Positions 10,917 to 23,100 of a stretch of DNA of 64,000 bases are shown here, piece by piece (the stretch's first letter is position 1; the number at the start of each line of letters is the position of its first letter). A model generated the notes under the pieces. The model was not told where the DNA came from and searched no databases. It saw only the letters and a list, made by a program, of their open reading frames with translations. The DNA comes from Curvularia sp. ZM96 (lineage: Eukaryota > Ascomycota > Dothideomycetes > Pleosporales > Pleosporaceae): NCBI GenBank assembly GCA_022457065.1, contig JAJGBQ010000001.1, positions 2,790,001 through 2,854,000 of the forward strand, given 5' to 3'. Position numbers and translations under genes: made by a program.

Positions 10917-11636
10917 AGCTTGGATGCCGCCTTCATGGTCTCTTTGGTTGCGCATGTTCTTTCGACACGATGTTGACGAGATTTTGTTACTCTGCGGGAT
11001 GTACATGCGTCTTTGTCTTCTACACGGGCTTCTCTTCGACCCGTCTTCTTTCATTTGCACCAACAGTGTTGATGAATGCTTGTCTTGAACTCGGCGTACG
11101 GGAGTCCAACTACCACTGCCTCGGTCACTCGGGCGGCCGTCTGTGTTGTCTGCGTTAGCCCGATAGTAATCGTGGTGCGACTTTCGTATATTTGCAGGCC
11201 AGGGTGGGTTTGCTTTTTTCCATGTCGTTAAACTACTTTTTTTTTTCCTTTCCGAATGGTAAGCGGTACATTTTCAAGCCACGTGAGCTATCCTCCAGCA
11301 ACATGGAGTTTCTGATAAACCTGCTCCACCTCAGCAATTGCACAGTGATGGTGACAACTATGATGAACAACGTGATGTTGGCTAGCAGCTTGAGTCGCAC
11401 TAGGTAGACGGAACCCTGCCTACCTGCGCATTAGCGGACGGCTCCCACCCCACCTGCATCTGTACATCGACTCACCTTCTCGAACCATATGACCACACAC
11501 GTTCTCCAAGGTGCACCCAACCATTCGACCAAGCAGCCATGAGCCGCACGTGAATCCGCCCCCAGCAGATGGTGGGCACCAGACGTCTGTCACAGGCCCC
11601 GCAAAATATAACCACTCTGTCGCAAACAAACAGAAC
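10917..11636 (+). other. Intergenic: CBF1 3' end and FAR11 promoter and leader
   Basis: No gene recognised. A T-rich run lies at about 11237-11250. The last 150 bases carry a short upstream reading frame described separately. Confidence 0.5.
11489..11542 (+). promoter_or_regulatory. Upstream ORF (17 codons plus stop) in the putative FAR11 leader
   Basis: An ATG at 11489 opens a 17-codon frame ending in TGA at 11540-11542, 94 nt before the FAR11 start at 11637 and out of frame with it. If the transcript begins upstream of 11489, this uORF could reduce translation. The transcript start is not known. Confidence 0.35.
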
Positions 11637-14600
11637 ATGGAGAACCACGACGTACCCGACGAACCAGCCGCAGCGCCACCACTCGTGCCTCCAATCGTCG
11701 ATGAGGCCGAGCTGATTGGGAACTCGACCGCCGATTTCCCCGTCATCGAAGCCGAGCCTGAAGAGGAGCTCGACTTGCCCCTCGATACCGCCGAACAGCA
11801 GCGATTGCTGCTCGACCAGGACGAAAACCAACCCCAGGCTGGTCCTCCTCTCACATTGCCCACGCGCCCAGGCCTGCAACGAGGCAATTCCGTTCCTACG
11901 CCTGCACCACACCTCCCACCTCCTGCGCCGCCGGGCCCGCCCCCAGATACCCCGCAGAACGACTCGCTTTCCCTTGCGCAGCTGCAGCACCTCGTCCGAG
12001 GCATACCCAAAGTCGAGCCTGCTCCGTATGCATTCAACTACGACGATGCTTCGTCTTTTGAAGAGGAGCTGGAGGAGTGGTTCTCCTATGCAGTGGAGGA
12101 GCAGGCCATGCTGCTCAAGACACAGGCATCGTATGCACTCGAGTGGAGCGCATTCCATGGGTTGAGCGACGCGGCACAAGGCGACGACGGCTTGGACTGG
12201 GCCTCTGCTGCGCCATCGCAACGCAAGGATTTTGTACAAAGCTTGCTCGCAGGATTGAAAGAAACGGAGCCCGCATCGAGGCTGAAGAAGCTCGAGGCGC
12301 TGCTCTATGTTCTTCTTGGGTGTTGGTACGAGAATGCAGGCCTGTCTGAACCAGCAGCCGATGACGAGCCACCGTCTGGCCAAGAGCCGAGCGCGGCCCA
12401 GGCACGCAACACCGCATATGTCAAGTCAGCGAGGCAAGTTGCGCTCATCAAGCGCAATGTACGCCTATTGGTCGAGTGTGGTGGGATGCAGAGCCTGGTG
12501 GACACCCTCGACGCTTCATTCCGGAGAGCATGTGGGATTGACGTACTACCGGAAGTGCAGCGCGACTCAAAAGAAGCGGAGCGACGCGAGATTTGGTGTG
12601 CCATGACGGCCGTCTATGCTGTCCTGGAAGTTGCGCGCGACGAGGAAAAGACCGGAAAAGGGATTGCACTCCGAAGCGTTATTCTCAATCTGAACAAACC
12701 GGGTTTGCTTGTCCTGTTTGTTGATCTCATCGCAAAGCTGAGATGGGACGAGTCGATCAATCTGCCGCTTTGCAAAATCTCTCTGCTATTGTGGAAGACG
12801 ATGCTTGTGACCTTTGGCGGCCTTGCAGAGGTCGACAAGGTCAAGGAAACGTTTCGCGACACCAGTCTCGGATTGGAAGATTCCAGAGGGCAGCCGCTCA
12901 TCACGGCCTCGCCGCTTGACTATCACCTCTTCCGACAAGAGATAAGCTCAAAGTATCCAGCATACAATCCTCCGCTGCCGCTCTTCCCTCTTGAGCCAGA
13001 AAACAACTCGATATTGCCACCGCTCAAGAACCACCCGAACAAAGTTGCTGGCAATCACGTTTTTGGGTCTGGACTTGGGGACACAACTGGCAACACCACT
13101 TCGATCCTACATCAGCCAGTTCATATCGCGACTCCCGCGCCTTCACCCCCTCCTTCTCCCGCTGGTCCCGGTGGCAAAGGCGGCAAAAAGCAGAATTACC
13201 AAACCAACCAGATGTTCCCTTTTCTATACCCACCACTTGATGAATCCAGCAACAAGCTGGGTGGTAAGGGTTCGACTGACCTGCAGGATCTCCTCGTTGG
13301 CCGGAAATGGGAGGGCTCGGACATACCTACGTCCATCATGGAAGCTGCAGAGCTCTTTGCGAAGCGTATGAAGGCTACTCGTGCCATGAAACAGTTGTGG
13401 GAGGAACGCGTCGCTTTCATGAAATACGAACGAGGCTGGACAGGTCCCGATGACCATCCTGATGTTGAAGAGCTATCGCTCGAACCAAAGGAAGATCAAC
13501 CCAAGAAGGAACCCCCTACTCCTGGCAGCGTTGAGGAGAGATTGCAGCTTGTTGAAGACTTTTACGTGAGTGTTACCCAAGAATGTTCAGAGTGCCCGAG
13601 CTGACCACTTCTTTAGCGTGTCGCATTGCCAAATCTACAGTCATTGATTATTGTCCTGATCAAAGCAATTCTCGCTCACGTAACAGCACTAGTCACACAG
13701 TCAAGCGGAGCCAACGGCCTCCAGAGTGGATTCCAGTTCCAAGACAACCAGAACGGCACGACGGCCGGGCGACCCGACATGAACGGTATCAACGGCCATG
13801 GCGGCACGCTAGCCACAAACGAGGAGCTGGATGCCATGCGAACGCAGGAGGTGCTGGACAAGGCAGTTACTGGTACTCTCATTCTCATCCTCAAATGGTT
13901 CAAGGTCTCGCATATCCTGAAGTTTGAGTACATCACCCAGCTGCTTGTCGATTCAAGCTATGTCCCTTTGATCCTAAAGCTGCTGCAGCTTCAAGAGGTG
14001 GAGAAAATTGTCAACTTCAGAAGCGAGCAAGAGGAGCTCAACTTTTTCAACTTTTGCCGGTCCCACTCCAGAAATGCGACAGAAGATGAGGCCAACGCAC
14101 ATCATCAAGGAGAGATGCACGCAGCAGAGTCGGATGAGGATGATGCTGCCCCACCTCCGATCCGGCGTTCCAGACAAGACTCGAATGAGTCAGGCGTCGA
14201 GCCAGCGTTGCCGTCTACTCAAATTCAGCCTCCAGAAGTGGACGAGTTGGGTTTTCCGACCAATGAACTGCCCAAAGAGCCCATCACCAATTTCTCCTGG
14301 CGCGCATTCTTCACATCGATCAACTATCTGCGCATCATGCAGAAGATATGCAAAAACAAAGCGCATCGCAACCTCATGCTTGTATCATACAAATCATCAC
14401 AGTTCCTCCGCAAGAGTCTCAAAGTGCCGCAGCCAGAGCTGCGCCTATACACGCTCAAACTCTTCAAGAACCAAGTGCCGTACTGCGGTCGTAAGTGGCG
14501 GCAATCCAACATGCGCGTCATTACCGCTGTATATCTGCACTGCAGACCAGAACTTCGCGACGACTGGTTGGCGGGAAGCGATGTGGATGCCGAAGTCGAC

Positions 14601-14813
14601 GAGAGTGTACCTCTTGAGCAAGCCCTGCGATCATTGACGCACTGGCACAACCTAAAGCGGTATCCAGAGAGCTTAGGCGCGAAGCCTGGCGTTCTAGAAG
14701 AAGAACAAGACTTCTTCCGCAACGAGCTCGAGAAGATGGATTGGGGCGACGAAGGAGTTAATGAGGGCGAGATGGAGCAGAGCTGGCAGGATCTTCAGAT
14801 GGAGGGTTGGTGA
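11637..14813 (+). CDS. FAR11: STRIPAK subunit Far11 (STRIP1/2; HAM-2/PRO22 orthologue)
   Basis: Two exons (11637..13565, 13617..14813; 51-nt intron) give 1041 residues. After a disordered acidic and Pro-rich N-terminus, the N1221 domain begins near residue 130 (YAFNYDDASSFEEELEEWFSY, split across the core) and runs to about 480. A Pro/Gly-rich linker carries SPPPSPAGPGGKGGKK. The Far11/STRP C-terminal domain spans roughly residues 560-1020 and includes NFSWRAFFTSINYLRIMQKI and PELRDDWLAGSDVDAEV. The protein is the scaffold partner of striatin and PP2A in the STRIPAK complex, which controls hyphal fusion, fruiting-body development and, in yeast, pheromone arrest. The ATG at 11637 (MENHDVPDEP) is the first in this frame; the codons upstream are open but contain no ATG. 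Confidence 0.93.
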
Positions 14814-14897
14814 GCATCCTGCACGCCTGGCCCTGCCTCGTCATCCGAAAAGCTTATATATTTTGATCCTCTGATATCCAACTAGGACAGCGTGTTA

Positions 14898-15305
14898 ATG
14901 TTTGATGCAGGCGATGCCGAGCAGAAACGACTTCTCAGACGCTCGATGCATCAGCTGCATCGCCGCGGGGAAGCCGTTCGTAGTGAGAAGACGGCGAAAT
15001 CGGATTCTGTGCAAGCGGGTTCTTTATCAAAGATAAGAACTCAGCCCGGCTCTAGTACATCAAGACATGTGTCTTCACAAGATATTCACACAGCACTCGA
15101 CGAACTCGTCAAGGCGTCGGCAGAGGAGACTACCGACGAGGACGACGGTGTGAAAGCAGCCGGAGATGAAGCAAGGAAACACATACGTAGGCGAAGGCGT
15201 TATTCCTTTACCTACGGAATCCTGGGCACGGAGAGGATAAGTAGGGTCAGGCGTGAGTGGAGGACGAAAAGTAGTGGGAATGCCTCTACATTAAAGCAAG
15301 TATAG
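14898..15305 (+). CDS. Small hypothetical protein downstream of FAR11
   Basis: An open frame of 135 residues begins 84 nt after the FAR11 stop. It is basic, with a central acidic patch (EETTDEDDG) and a cluster of arginines (KHIRRRRRYS). I recognise no domain. It could be a real small gene, an exon of an alternative FAR11 transcript (the bases TGATGCAG near 14910 would serve as an acceptor), or chance open sequence in the 3' region. Low confidence. Confidence 0.25.
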   Translation: MFDAGDAEQKRLLRRSMHQLHRRGEAVRSEKTAKSDSVQAGSLSKIRTQPGSSTSRHVSSQDIHTALDELVKASAEETTDEDDGVKAAGDEARKHIRRRRRYSFTYGILGTERISRVRREWRTKSSGNASTLKQV

Positions 15306-15784
15306 AGGGCTATAATCCCATATCCGCCAGCTGTAGATTCAAGGATACCCGTAAGGCATGTAACGACAATAGACTTGAGCAAATCTAGACATTCTATTCC
15401 CAGCGTCTGTGCCTCTAATGAATAGCCTGGAAAGCACACAAAAGACAGAACCATTACTAGATATTTTGTGTAGATGCCGCGGCGTTTGTAAAGTCGAGGC
15501 CAGGACAGCCGATCCGCCAATCAACCGGTCCGGTATCCGGCTTACCTGGCGAATGAAGATAGCCGGGCCGTATTGCCTGACTCGGTGGGGCACTACCCCG
15601 AGCGTCGTTCCCCACGGCTGTGGGTTAGTTCGATGTCGTCGGCATCTGCTCCAGCTTCGGCTCTTATCCTGCGATTCCCTCTCTCGTCCTTCTCCATTGC
15701 TTGTGTGTAGCTTCATCGGCGCTTTTTGCTTTGTTTTGTTTAAGTAAATATAGACAAATATAAACAAACTTGAGTAATAACACC
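15306..15784 (+). other. Intergenic: promoter of the cytochrome b2-like gene
   Basis: No gene. Several short GC-rich inverted motifs occur around 15530-15625 (for example CGGTGGGGCACTACCCCG). A T/A-rich leader (about 15700-15780) precedes the next start codon. Confidence 0.45.
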
Positions 15785-17442
15785 ATGGCGAAGGTTTTCG
15801 ATTACGCCGAAGGTCCGTCGCAATGACATTCAACACACCGGTTCCTGACAGCTAATTTCAAAACTAGTCGCAAAGCACAACACGGCTGAAAGCTGCTGGG
15901 TGATCCTTTACGGCAATGTCTACGACGTAACACGATTCCTGCCCGAGCACCCGGGCGGCTCCAGAGTTATCCTCCAACTTGCAGGCAAGGACGCGACAGA
16001 CGAGTACGATCCCATTCACCCTCCGGGCATCCTCGAAGAAAACCTCCAACCCTCCGACAAGCTGGGAACAATCAATCCAGATACTCTGCCCAAGGAGGAG
16101 AAGTCGCCACAACAAACAAGCGAAGCTCAAGCAGAAGGGCCGGTGGATCTGGAGAGTCTTCTGAATCTGGACGAGATAGAAGAGGTGGCGACGAAGCAGA
16201 TCCCGTACAAGGCGTGGGCATATTACTTTTCTGCATCCGACGATCTGCAGAGCAAGTCATTCAACAATACTGTATATAGGAGCATACTACTCCGGCCGCG
16301 GGTGTTCGTCGACTGCACACGCTGCGATACCTCGACATCATTGATTGGCAACAATGTCAAGCTCCCCATATACGTTTCCCCTGCTGCAATGGCGAGGCTG
16401 GCGCATCCAGATGGCGAGTGGGGTATAGCGCAGGCATGCGAGAAGTTCGGTGCCATGCATCTCATCTCGCAAAACGCATCTATGACGCCTGAGCAAATCG
16501 TGGCAGACGCGAAGCCAGGACAGGTGTTTGGATGGCAGCTGTACGTCCAGAATGAGCGACAGAAGAGCGAAGCCATGCTCGCTCGCATGAACAAGCTCGA
16601 CTGCATCAAGTTCATCTGCCTCACGCTCGACGCCCCCGTCCCTGGGAAACGCGAGCACGACGAGCGCACCAAGAACATTGGCTCCAACCTGCCCGTGCGA
16701 GCTGCCGTACAGGAATCCCAAAGCGTCAGCAAGACCTCGCCCGACGCGAAGACGCCGACCCAGGCAAGTGAGAACGAGAAGCCAAAGCCAAAATCCATGG
16801 GCGTGGGCCAAAGTCTGTTCTGGGGCACGGCAGCCGATCTAACGTGGCGCTCTACACTTCCCTGGCTCAGAAAACACACCGACAAGCCCATTGTGCTCAA
16901 GGGCATTCAAACGCACGAGGATGCGTACCTCGCCTCGCTCCACGCACCGCACGTCAAGGCGATTATTCTGTCCAACCACGGCGGCAGGGCGCTGGACACT
17001 GCTCCACCTGCTGTCCACACACTACTTGAAATCCGCAAGTATTGCCCGGAAGTCTTCGACCGCATCGAAGTCTGGGTCGACGGCGGCATCAAGCGTGGCA
17101 CCGACGTCGTCAAAGCGCTATGCTTGGGAGCTAAAGGCGTGGGTCTCGGTCGTGCCGCGCTGTTTGGCCTTGGAGCTGGCGGGAAAGAAGGCGTGGAAAG
17201 GGTTCTTGAGAGTAAGTTTTTTTTCCCCTTCTTCACCATTATTTGGTCATGTTTTGCTTTCGAGATATGCTAACGCAAACGCTGTTGTAGTTCTCAAGGC
17301 CGAAACAGAAACTTGCATGCGGCTCCTGGGCGTGGAGAAGATTGAGCAGTTGGGTATGCAGCATATTAACACGAGGGCGGTGGAGAGGGATATTTGGGAT
17401 GGGCCGGCGATGCAGAGGGAGGTGGTGAGGGCGAAGCTGTAG
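15785..17442 (+). CDS. Flavocytochrome b2-type FMN-dependent alpha-hydroxy-acid dehydrogenase
   Basis: Three exons (15785..15812, 15868..17211, 17291..17442) give 507 residues. The N-terminal cytochrome b5 domain has haem ligands H37 (in LPEHPGG) and H60 (in YDPIHPP), 23 residues apart as in yeast Cyb2. The FMN-binding barrel follows from about residue 120 and contains PIYVSPAAMARLAHPDGE, the FMN motif GWQLYVQ, the catalytic-loop KGIQT, the active-site His/Arg of LSNHGGRALD, and the phosphate-binding DGGIKRG and LGAKGVGLGRA. A Lys/Pro/Ser-rich loop before KSMGVGQSLFWG matches the protease-sensitive loop of flavocytochrome b2. Lactate oxidation to pyruvate with electron transfer to cytochrome c is the reference reaction. 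The protein starts directly with the b5 domain and has no mitochondrial presequence, so it may be a cytosolic paralogue with another substrate. Start context is CACCATGG. Confidence 0.92.
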
Positions 17443-19634
17443 GTGTGTAGGTATAAGAGGAAGTAAGAGACGTGCTTTGCGGGCTTTTTACGGCGAAAGA
17501 TGTTGTTGTCTTGGTGTTAGGGGGATGAACTGATTGGCTTGGTATATAACTTGGATTATCAATGTATGCTTACCTGTATACGCACATGATGAGCTAGCTA
17601 GCGAGTGAATAATTAATCTACGCCGTCCAGTGCGACTTCTGTTGGAAAAGAGGGAGAGCAAAAAGGTAAATTAATGGCTATTTCTTGCTACTGATGAACG
17701 AGGAGCACGTGCCCGGTGTGGTTTCTACACATGTAGCAGGTGTCTTTCTTTTTTTGCCCTCTGTCCTAAGGATGCGGATCTACCATCCTTTTTTCTTTTG
17801 CTTCTCATGGCGTGTAGCGTACCATTCGTAAGTGAATTGTTGGCCTTTACACTTTATCTCGCTGTCCCATGGGAATTTTTCAGACTAGAACTGAAGTCAT
17901 TGTTTACTTTCACGCGTTCAATTCTTCTCATGTCGTTGCTTGCTGTTTACATGAGCCGCGGATGAGTGAGTGTGCGGTGTACAGTTCGTAAGCGAAGCAG
18001 TTACCTAGTCTCGTGGTTTCAATTCGTCTTTGTCTCTCATCTTTTCGTGACGGTTAGTCCGCACACGCATCATTTCTTTCTTAGACGGTTGGTGTTGGTG
18101 TTGGTGTTGCTACGTGATGCCGCGGGATATCGCGGAGAGTTTGCAAATGAATTGGCACGACCACTGGCAATCTTTTACAGTTGCATATGCGTACGTACGT
18201 ACGTACGTACGTACTATGTGAAATTTAGTTTGTCGATTTGATATGCGTATCCGCCATGTGCTCGTCTGGGGATTTTACATAGAGTTTCTGTGGGTGGGGT
18301 AGGAGTGGAGTTTACGTGCATCTCAGAACGTAATTTACACAATAGGATCGATTTTTCAACCTTACTCGTAATTTGCTCCACACATGGCGGAGTGGAGTGA
18401 TGAATCTGACCATAACCTTGAATTAAAGCTTGGTTGCAGCTTATGGTTGATCGTTGGCGTCCAGGGTGGATGTGTTTCAACGTGGATTGATGATGTGCAG
18501 GGTGCTTACATGCATAGAGCCAAACGGTTGGGTAGTCCCACAGCGGGACAATGATTTGCACGTGAAACTGCGGGTACGGGGCGAGTGCAGTGGGTATCAC
18601 TTAGATCGCAGTTTACGTACGTATATACGTTGCGCGGAAGTTGGGACTACGTACGTATGCCTCTACGGTTTTCTGGATATTGGCCATTTCTTTGAACAAA
18701 GGAAAAACGTGTATTTCTATATGGTATCTCAACAAAAGAAGAAAGCCTCCCTTCCGGATAATTCTATAATGCCCACTTGAAAAACCACCCGTTGGGCGCT
18801 GCTACGAGGCAGAAGAAGAAAAAAAATAAGCGACGACGGAGATGAAATGCGCAACCAACGGTCGCACTAATCTGCACCACCCCTTTGCGAAAACCTCAAA
18901 CATACCAACAGCCCTTGCCCCCTTTGTTCCCGCGATTTCACAAATTCCAGCCGTTTAGGCAAAACGGTTCCCAATCAACCTCAATGGAAATTTAACGCCC
19001 TGACCAATCAAAATGTGTGCAGCGCCCACACGCTACGAGGGAGATTCGAAACCGCGGAACAGTCGGGTTCGTTGTTGGACTTGTTTGAGTGTATGTCATT
19101 CCATCAACGCGTGCGGCGGTGGCTTTGCATATGCACTCTCTATCTCCTTCCTGCTTGGGGGTTTGCCGTGATCCTGCCGCTGCACTGCTGCGTACCATAG
19201 GTCTAATTCCTTGGCGCTTTTCCCATCTCTTACACGCGGGACAAAGTCTATAGCGTGGGGCGACGTTCCTTTTATTTATTTTGCTGATTTTTTTGTTGGT
19301 GGTGCGTCCCGCGCGACGACAATGGAAAAGGTCATTGTGACGAAAAAACTTTGCTTCTGAAATGAAGGGAAATAAAAAAGGGGGAGTTTGATGACGATAA
19401 CGATGATGACCTGCCCTAACGTCAGTTCATGGTCCGGAGGAAGCCGGGTAACGCCGAGATGATCAGAAAGCACATGCTTCGTATAAAGCGGGGGAGTGTG
19501 ACAGTGTGTGGCTGTGCCAAAGGATCCTTTGGTGGTTGCTCGAACAATCTGAAGATGCTGCGTACCTTTGGAGTTTGGGATGGCCCGGCTCGTGTGGACG
19601 GCGCTTTCTCCCGCTCTTTTCTGTCTTGCTTGAT
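17443..19634. other. Gene-poor intergenic region
   Basis: About 2.2 kb without a recognisable gene. It contains a CGTA microsatellite, scattered ACGTACGT palindromes (18615-18660), a GGTGTT repeat near 18085-18110, and several T runs. No tRNA was found. Confidence 0.5.
18190..18214. repeat. (CGTA)n microsatellite
   Basis: Six perfect CGTA units, self-complementary at every register, followed by TATGTG. Two more ACGTACGT palindromes lie about 420-460 bp downstream. Confidence 0.9.
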
Positions 19635-19973
19635 TTAATGCTCCGAGTGGATGGCACCTGTGCCTTCACAAATGGTACATTGTTTTTGGCCCGTTCGTTT
19701 GCAGCATGGTCCGCCTTTGCCGTGACAGGCGTCGCATTTGACGGTGCCGTTTCCTCTGCACTCGGGGCAGTCCTTCATCTTGGCGTGTTTGGCCGGATCG
19801 GACGGGCGGGACTGGATAGCCGGAGTCGCACAAGAGCGTACGAGGGAGGTGACTTTTGAGGGTTGGAGAATGCGGAATTCGAGTCCTGGGACGAGACTTG
19901 TAGACGGTGTACTTGGGAGCTGGGTGGTGTGGAAAGAGCGACAGGAGAGTAAGGGGTGCAAGAGAGTTATCAA
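19635..19973 (-). CDS. Small DnaJ-type zinc-finger protein, start unresolved
   Basis: The C-terminal half carries repeated CxxCxGxG zinc ligands (CPECRGNG, CDACHGKG, CTICEGTG) with an intervening CC...C, a compact DnaJ-type zinc finger without a J-domain. The only in-frame ATG inside the open stretch is at 19776-19778, which would give a 47-residue protein. The 65 open codons before it look like a mitochondrial presequence (HPLLSCRSFHTTQLPSTP; no acidic residues in the first 30), so I extend the feature to the start of that leader. The leader has no usable ATG: the nearest (20013-20015) is cut off by an in-frame TAA seven codons on. A TATA box lies upstream at 20101-20108. Similar small zinc-finger proteins act as folding factors; the role here is unknown. 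Confidence 0.6.
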   Translation of the reverse strand: MITLLHPLLSCRSFHTTQLPSTPSTSLVPGLEFRILQPSKVTSLVRSCATPAIQSRPSDPAKHAKMKDCPECRGNGTVKCDACHGKGGPCCKRTGQKQCTICEGTGAIHSEH

Positions 19974-20100
19974 GATTCCGCTGTTGATCCTGATTTAGGA
20001 AGCAGTGGTCATCATACGAACAGAATGATGAAGGCGCGCTTTCTGCCTCAAAACAATACCAGCCTGATTCGTGGCGCTCTCCGTCCAGCGCCGCCCAAGC

Positions 20101-20108
20101 CTTTTATA
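20101..20108 (-). promoter_or_regulatory. TATA box of the DnaJ zinc-finger gene
   Basis: Reads TATAAAAG on the minus strand, about 85 nt before the first downstream ATG pair (20010-20015) and about 130 nt before the open leader. Position and orientation suit transcription toward the zinc-finger gene. Confidence 0.45.
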
Positions 20109-23100
20109 CCATTTTGCCTGGATTTTTTTCAGGCCCCGCGCCCACGCGTTGCCTTCTTAGCCAGCACCGCAATCTCACGGTGGCCGCCGCACATAGTGAA
20201 GCAAGCTCCCACGCGCAGCCCCCCTCGCGTGCGTGCGCGCCAGTACCGGCGACTACCCGGGCATTGTCACGATACCCAACCGCCCCCGAGCGTCGCGTGG
20301 GCGGGGGTGTGAGTTACAGCGCGGACAAGGTTTATGGGTTCTTACATACAAAGGCATCCAGTTGTAGCATCTCTGAGTCGGATGTTGGCACGTTGGACAT
20401 GTGTAGAAGATGTGATGTCAATGTGCATAAGTAGGGGAAAAGCAAGTACAACGAGCCAGTTCGCCTTACATACGTCGTGCTTCTTAAGCGCCTGCTCTCA
20501 ATGTCTTTCTACAGGTGGTGTTTCGGATCTCTCGCATGCATCTTTGTCCTCCCCCTCTTCCCTCCTCTCCATTTGCTTCACGCGCGCGGGGTTGCGAGAC
20601 AGGGGCCACCATGATTTTCCTTGGCTTCCAGACAGCGGCTGCTATCGTGACCGACTCCACCGTTGTGGACTAACAAACGTTGCTGGCTGAGCCGCCGCAC
20701 CCGGACTACGTTTCCTTGTCCAATTGCACTCAATGTTTTCGCCCAGCACGTCAGGATTGCAGTTACATAGCCACCCGTTTTACGGAGTACAGACAGCAAA
20801 CTCCAGAGTACTCGGGTCCAACCGCCTTCTAGCGCGTTCGATGTCATGATTGCGCTGCTATAAACAACACAACGCAACACCAGGAGCCATGCGCTCTATG
20901 CATCTTAGGCCCGACGTCATCTGAAACACTGAAGAAAACGTCCGACAGGGCCCCAAGGCAGACAGATTGGACTTAATTTTGGGTCGCAGGGCGGCTCGGC
21001 TCTTACTTGTCCAAAAAGGGGAATGCTTGTTCCTGGACGCTGACTGGTCTGCATGGAAGCATGGGCCTACGTATGCCCGGTTTACGGTAGGGCAATGCAA
21101 GGCATGACATGTCACGAGCACGTGGCAGCGGTCTTGGGGGTAAGATGAGGCGATGTGGTGTGAATACATAGGGTTGAGAGAGATTGGTTGGTACGCCTTG
21201 TTTCATTGCTGGTGGGGCCGATCTTGCCGCTGGACCGAAGTATGGTATAGTACAGTACGGAGTACATCTAATCTACCCACTGCTTTGTTCTTGGCCGTTT
21301 TGCGGCACTACACTGCGAACCCCAAATCCTAGGACCAATTGAAGCATAACAATAAGCCATGGCTAGAACAACTCCCAAGACCCAAAACCGTACATAGGAA
21401 ATGTGGCAACGAGGGGTTTCCTTGCTATCACTCGCCTCACCTTGGCCGACAGCGGCCGTTGGAGAGCCTTGCGGCTAGTTGCGCCACTTTTAATGCTGTG
21501 TCTAAAACTAAGTGCCCGTTTTTTATTCATCAACATACTACTTTGACATCTACATAGTCTGCCTCGCACAATTGCTTTGCCCCTTGATCGTATCATCACC
21601 CCTACAGCAATGGATGTGAGGCTATTCATCGTTATGGTCGACTCTTCTCGATAGCTCACCAGAAACCCAATAGTGGCTCATGAATTCATCTAGTGCTGAC
21701 ATCAGTAGAGTAAGATAAGCAAAGGACTCAAATCTAGACGTACAATGAGGCGTCTAGAAGCACAGTGAGTCATGGATAGTGACGAGGATGTTAAGCTTTG
21801 AAAAATCATTCATGAACTTACTTGGGCGCAAGAACGTTGTAAGACAAAGTCTCTGCTAAGAAGATCTTGCTAAGCCATGCTGTCGAGCGAGACCGAGTAT
21901 AAATGATTCCGTGACTTCACGTTCGCTGCATTGTGGAATAGGAGAAGAAAGTTGTTGAGGCAGGATACATCCCAGCCTGTCTTGAGTTCTGATACTAGCT
22001 TCGATATGTTTGATGTATGCGAGTGTTGTCTGAGTTCTTCAAAATGAGTGAAAACGGCTTGACGACCTACATCCCTCGTACTCGTCCTGGCACAGTGAAT
22101 TAAAAGTGTAGGAGAATTCCTCATTTTTCTTAAAGGGCTAGCGATAAAGGTGTCCGGGTCACTTCTACAATCAGCAAGACTGATGCATGTATTGCTTAGA
22201 TTGGAGCGGATATCTTAATCACGCACAGCAATTGGTATGTAATTCCAAGGAATTGTGCACTTGTCCTTTTGATTAGGAGAAGCATTCGCCAGTTTTTGAG
22301 AAAGATGTTATTTCGAAGCCTACAACAATTGCCTGCATACTAACAAAAGTCGAAACCGAAGGCGAACGTTGACATCATCGAGTATCATCTTCTTTTGCCG
22401 ATACGGAAACGTAGTTGTTGCTAATCTTGGAACGCCTAAATGTTTATGAAACAGAACACGGAATTCATAGTAGGAGAAACCTAAGCTCACTGATTAAAAA
22501 TTGATTTGTTTTGAGCGATATACGGCTTGCTCGCCGGAAAGCTATGTTACCATATGAAGTACTCAATAATAGCAACCCAGCAACCGATATAACAAGTTAA
22601 AAACTAGCTGCGAGGTCAAGTGATGTTTCTTACCCTACACGGAAGTATGGCTCATTGCTCATGCACATATCCCTAGTATTCAAAACGTGACTAATTGACA
22701 CTGGCATTAGATGTGCAGACAATCGTTTGAATAATTAATGAAAAACAGTCTCCCTAAATAAATTGGGCGATAAGGCTACTTTCACAACGACGCAGCCATG
22801 TCCTCGACTCTATTATGTCTCTGTCATGACCGTGAACGAAAGCCTATATCATTAAAGACGATACAGCTGTGAAGAAGGTTTCGGTAGCTACGTTGTGCCA
22901 GTTTCAGACTACAGAATATCTAGTGTATCATCAACTCTATCAGGATCGCAATATGACATGTGACCAAAGGTGAAGAGACCGATTTCTGCCAAACGATAGC
23001 TCGATGAAAAGTTTGAAGGGGATGTCGAAAGATGCGTAGCAAGACCTGGTCGGAGGTGTGATTGGAAAGGAATACGGACAATTCAAACTAAGAATCGATA

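Noticed and set aside
15530..15625. GC-rich inverted repeats resembling a structured RNA or terminator
   Set aside because: Short imperfect stems only; no known fungal RNA family matched and the position is an ordinary promoter region.
20781..21265. Pair of TACGGAGTAC-like palindromes as possible transposon ends
   Set aside because: They are in the same orientation by symmetry, lack target-site duplications and enclose nothing recognisable; the motif also occurs elsewhere in the window.
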